NCBI GenBank assembly: GCA_018814465.1 | Contig: JAHIZR010000221.1 | Coordinates: 1 to 7,438 of the forward strand | Direction: 5' to 3' | Source of the DNA: a bacterium | GTDB taxonomy: Bacteria; Electryoneota; RPQS01 | DNA: 7,438 nt | Shown: positions 6,380-7,438 of the stretch, piece after piece | How positions within the stretch are numbered: the first letter of the stretch is position 1 | How the letters are laid out: each line of letters opens with the position of its first letter | Translations under genes and position numbers: made by a program | Notes under the pieces: generated by a model | What the model saw: the letters and a program-made list of their open reading frames with translations, nothing else | Told to the model about the DNA's origin: nothing | Database searches by the model: none

Positions 6380-6895
6380 TTAACCCTTGAATGCTTCGAT
6401 ACATCTTTGAATAACCTGTTCAGCTTCCCAGCGATCCTTCCAACCGACTGACGTAACCGGCTTGCCTTCCAGTTCTTTATAGACACGGAAAAAGTGATCC
6501 ATCTCGCGCAGAAAATGCGGCGGCACATCGCCGAGGTTCTGGTACGTATCATAGTTCGGATCGGCAATCGGCACGGCGAGGATTTTCTCATCGCCGCCCT
6601 TTTCGTCGGTCATCATCAGCATGCCGAGCGGCCGCGTGTAGAGCATGCATCCGGAAAAGCTCGGTTCCTGCGTCAGCACCACTACATCAAGCGGGTCGCC
6701 GTCATCGGCCAACGTGCTGGGAATGAAGCCGTAGTCTCCGGGATAGTGCACCGGCGAGAACAGGCGGCGATCCATATAGATCACACCCAGATGCTTGTCA
6801 TATTCGTATTTATTGCGGCTGCCCTTCGGCACTTCCACAATCACGGCGATTTCCGCGGGCGGTTTCGGTCCCGGCGGCAGTTCGTGCAGGAGCAT
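6380..6895 (-). CDS. ppa: Inorganic pyrophosphatase, class A (EC 3.6.1.1)
   Basis: This 171-residue cytosolic enzyme hydrolyses diphosphate to two phosphates and so drives biosynthetic reactions that release it. Nearly the whole family I active site is present: Glu21, Lys29, Glu31, Arg43, Tyr51, Tyr55, the DGDPLD signature with Asp65, Asp67 and Asp70, then Asp97, Asp102, Lys104, and Tyr139-Lys140. Most of these fall at the same positions as in the E. coli enzyme. Length is normal for the family and no key residue is missing. An AAGGAG ribosome site stands 5 nt before the ATG. A promoter with an operator-like inverted repeat lies just upstream (6938-6970). It is probably the first gene of a run leading into the hydrolase and TonB-domain genes. 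Confidence 0.97.
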   Translation of the reverse strand: MLLHELPPGPKPPAEIAVIVEVPKGSRNKYEYDKHLGVIYMDRRLFSPVHYPGDYGFIPSTLADDGDPLDVVVLTQEPSFSGCMLYTRPLGMLMMTDEKGGDEKILAVPIADPNYDTYQNLGDVPPHFLREMDHFFRVYKELEGKPVTSVGWKDRWEAEQVIQRCIEAFKG

Positions 6896-6937
6896 GGAGT
6901 CTCCTTACTTTATGTTTTCTCTGGCGAGATTAAGCTT

Positions 6938-6966
6938 ATTATCGTTACGCGAACGAAACATGTTAA
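6938..6966 (-). promoter_or_regulatory. Sigma70-like promoter of the ppa gene run
   Basis: On the minus strand TTAACA (6961-6966) and GATAAT (6938-6943) are separated by exactly 17 bp. Each differs from the -35 and -10 consensus at one base. The start site would be near 6931, leaving a leader of about 35 nt to the ppa ATG. It is the best promoter match noticed in the window. Confidence 0.6.
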
Positions 6967-6970
6967 CGAT
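6941..6970. promoter_or_regulatory. Operator-like inverted repeat overlapping the ppa promoter
   Basis: ATCGTTA (6941-6947) and TAACGAT (6964-6970) are perfect inverted copies 16 bp apart, with centres 23 bp apart (about two helical turns). One arm overlaps the -10 box and the other the -35 box of the predicted promoter. A dimeric repressor site is the simplest reading, but no regulator gene is in the window. The arms could also reflect chance similarity of the promoter boxes. Confidence 0.4.
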
Positions 6971-7022
6971 GCGGCGGCATACAATCCTTTGCAGGATGAC
7001 AAGAGAAAGTCAAAGGTTTTCG

Positions 7023-7057
7023 GCTTCAGACCTTATACCTCATACCTCATCACTCAT
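7023..7057. repeat. Degenerate heptamer tandem repeat in the ppa upstream gap
   Basis: On the plus strand the units are GCTTCAG, ACCTTAT, ACCTCAT, ACCTCAT and CACTCAT, a 7-bp period with two exact copies in the middle. It starts 8 bp beyond the stop codon of the 97-residue gene (7066-7068) and lies in the 170-bp gap 6896-7065. Short non-coding heptamer arrays of this type occur in several bacterial groups; their role is unknown. Confidence 0.6.
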
Positions 7058-7065
7058 GCCTTCCA

Positions 7066-7359
7066 CTACACCATCGTCGCCATATCCATCATGATGCCCT
7101 GAATGTCATCCTTGCTGGCGAGCGGATAGATGGAGGTTTGCAGTCCGGCGCGGCGCAGCAACAGGCTGATCTCGGTCAGTTTTTCCGGTTTGTCGATATC
7201 CACGATCATCATCATGCCCGCGCGATCGGCATAGAAATAGAAGACTTCCGGCTTAAAGTTCTCGACGATCTGGTCGGCGACTTTGCTGCGGGCGGGCATA
7301 TCGCGTTCGATGTCAGCCCATTCTTCCACGGAACGGTGAGAATTAATCAAGTACTTCAC
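7066..7359 (-). CDS. Small protein of unknown function, predicted ferredoxin-like fold
   Basis: The product has 97 residues, no signal peptide and no membrane segment. By inspection the order of elements is beta (2-6), helix (9-34), beta (37-44), beta (47-54), helix (58-71), beta (73-79), helix (82-92). This beta-alpha-beta-beta-alpha-beta pattern is like the ferredoxin-like/dimeric alpha-beta barrel families such as DUF3303 or GYD proteins. Which family it belongs to is not settled. Translation starts at GTG, supported by an AGAGGAG ribosome site 7 nt upstream and by the fit of the first strand MKYLI. It overlaps the end of the upstream reading frame by 17 nt, which suggests coupling. Met-rich segments (MMMIVDI, IMMDMATM) are notable but unexplained. 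Confidence 0.8.
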   Translation of the reverse strand: MKYLINSHRSVEEWADIERDMPARSKVADQIVENFKPEVFYFYADRAGMMMIVDIDKPEKLTEISLLLRRAGLQTSIYPLASKDDIQGIMMDMATMV

Positions 7360-7438
7360 GAAGCAGCTCCTCTATGGTTGTATAAGAATGCGGTTCTTCC
7401 GCATCCGCATTATGGTTGATTTTCCTTCGGCGGCCAAA
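7343..7438 (-). CDS. C-terminal fragment of an unidentified protein (cut by the window edge)
   Basis: The minus-strand frame from 7438 stays open for 31 codons to a TAA at 7343-7345; the other two minus frames close earlier. The translation begins FGRRRKINHN and ends YTTIEELLREVLD, a basic patch followed by an acidic amphipathic helix, which looks like a genuine C-terminus. The end overlaps the GTG start of the 97-residue gene by 17 nt. The fragment is too short to identify, and a chance open frame is possible. Confidence 0.5.
   Translation of the reverse strand, partial: FGRRRKINHNADAEEPHSYTTIEELLREVLD

Noticed and set aside
6379..6591. N-terminal extension of the hydrolase frame
   Set aside because: It is read through the ppa coding region in another frame, with unlikely Arg-rich composition; a good ribosome site and signal peptide mark the start at 6378.
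6986..7020. CCTTTG...CAAAGG inverted repeat followed by TTTT on the plus strand
   Set aside because: The stem is 6 bp with a 19-nt loop and the T-run is on the wrong strand for the neighbouring genes.
6494..7102. Plus-strand open frame of 202 codons across ppa and its upstream gap
   Set aside because: It lies opposite a clear pyrophosphatase gene with an intact active site, runs through its promoter, and its translation is rich in His/Arg without any domain pattern; it is an antisense shadow.

Overview
The window reads as a gene-dense chromosomal segment of a Gram-negative bacterium of the FCB (Fibrobacteres-Chlorobi-Bacteroidetes) supergroup. All ten supported protein genes lie on the minus strand. 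The group assignment rests mainly on two complete exported proteins that end in a type IX secretion (Por) sorting domain opening with VGQNYPNPFNPTT. That form of the motif is common in Calditrichota, Zixibacteria, KSB1, Marinimicrobia and similar candidate phyla, and less typical of classical Bacteroidota. The phylum-level guess is an inference. There are no mobile elements, tRNAs, rRNAs or CRISPR arrays.

Read in the direction of transcription (right to left), the window starts with the last 31 codons of an unknown gene (7438-7343). Its stop overlaps a GTG-started 97-residue protein with a ferredoxin-like secondary structure pattern (7359-7066). A 170-bp gap follows. It holds a degenerate heptamer repeat and a good sigma70-like promoter whose -35 and -10 boxes are overlapped by the two arms of a perfect 7-bp inverted repeat.

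That promoter precedes a closely packed run of five genes: class A inorganic pyrophosphatase (ppa), an exported dienelactone-hydrolase-family alpha/beta hydrolase starting one base after the ppa stop, a signal-peptide protein with a TonB C-terminal domain, an uncharacterised protein with a barrel-sandwich-like N-terminus and a KOW-like C-terminus, and a lipoprotein with regularly spaced NG turns (DUF4097-like beta-helix). A hairpin without a U-tract separates the third and fourth genes, so the run may be more than one transcription unit.

The left third (2869-1) carries three tandem paralogous secreted proteins, the last cut by the window edge. Each of the two complete genes ends in a rho-independent terminator, and the two terminators have nearly the same stem, so gene and terminator appear to have been duplicated together. 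The third paralogue's putative sorting domain lies outside the window.

Nothing here amounts to a recognisable new defence, mobile or biosynthetic system. The points most worth following are the operator-like repeat over the ppa promoter, the uncharacterised KOW-like protein and its lipoprotein neighbour, and the tandem secreted family.
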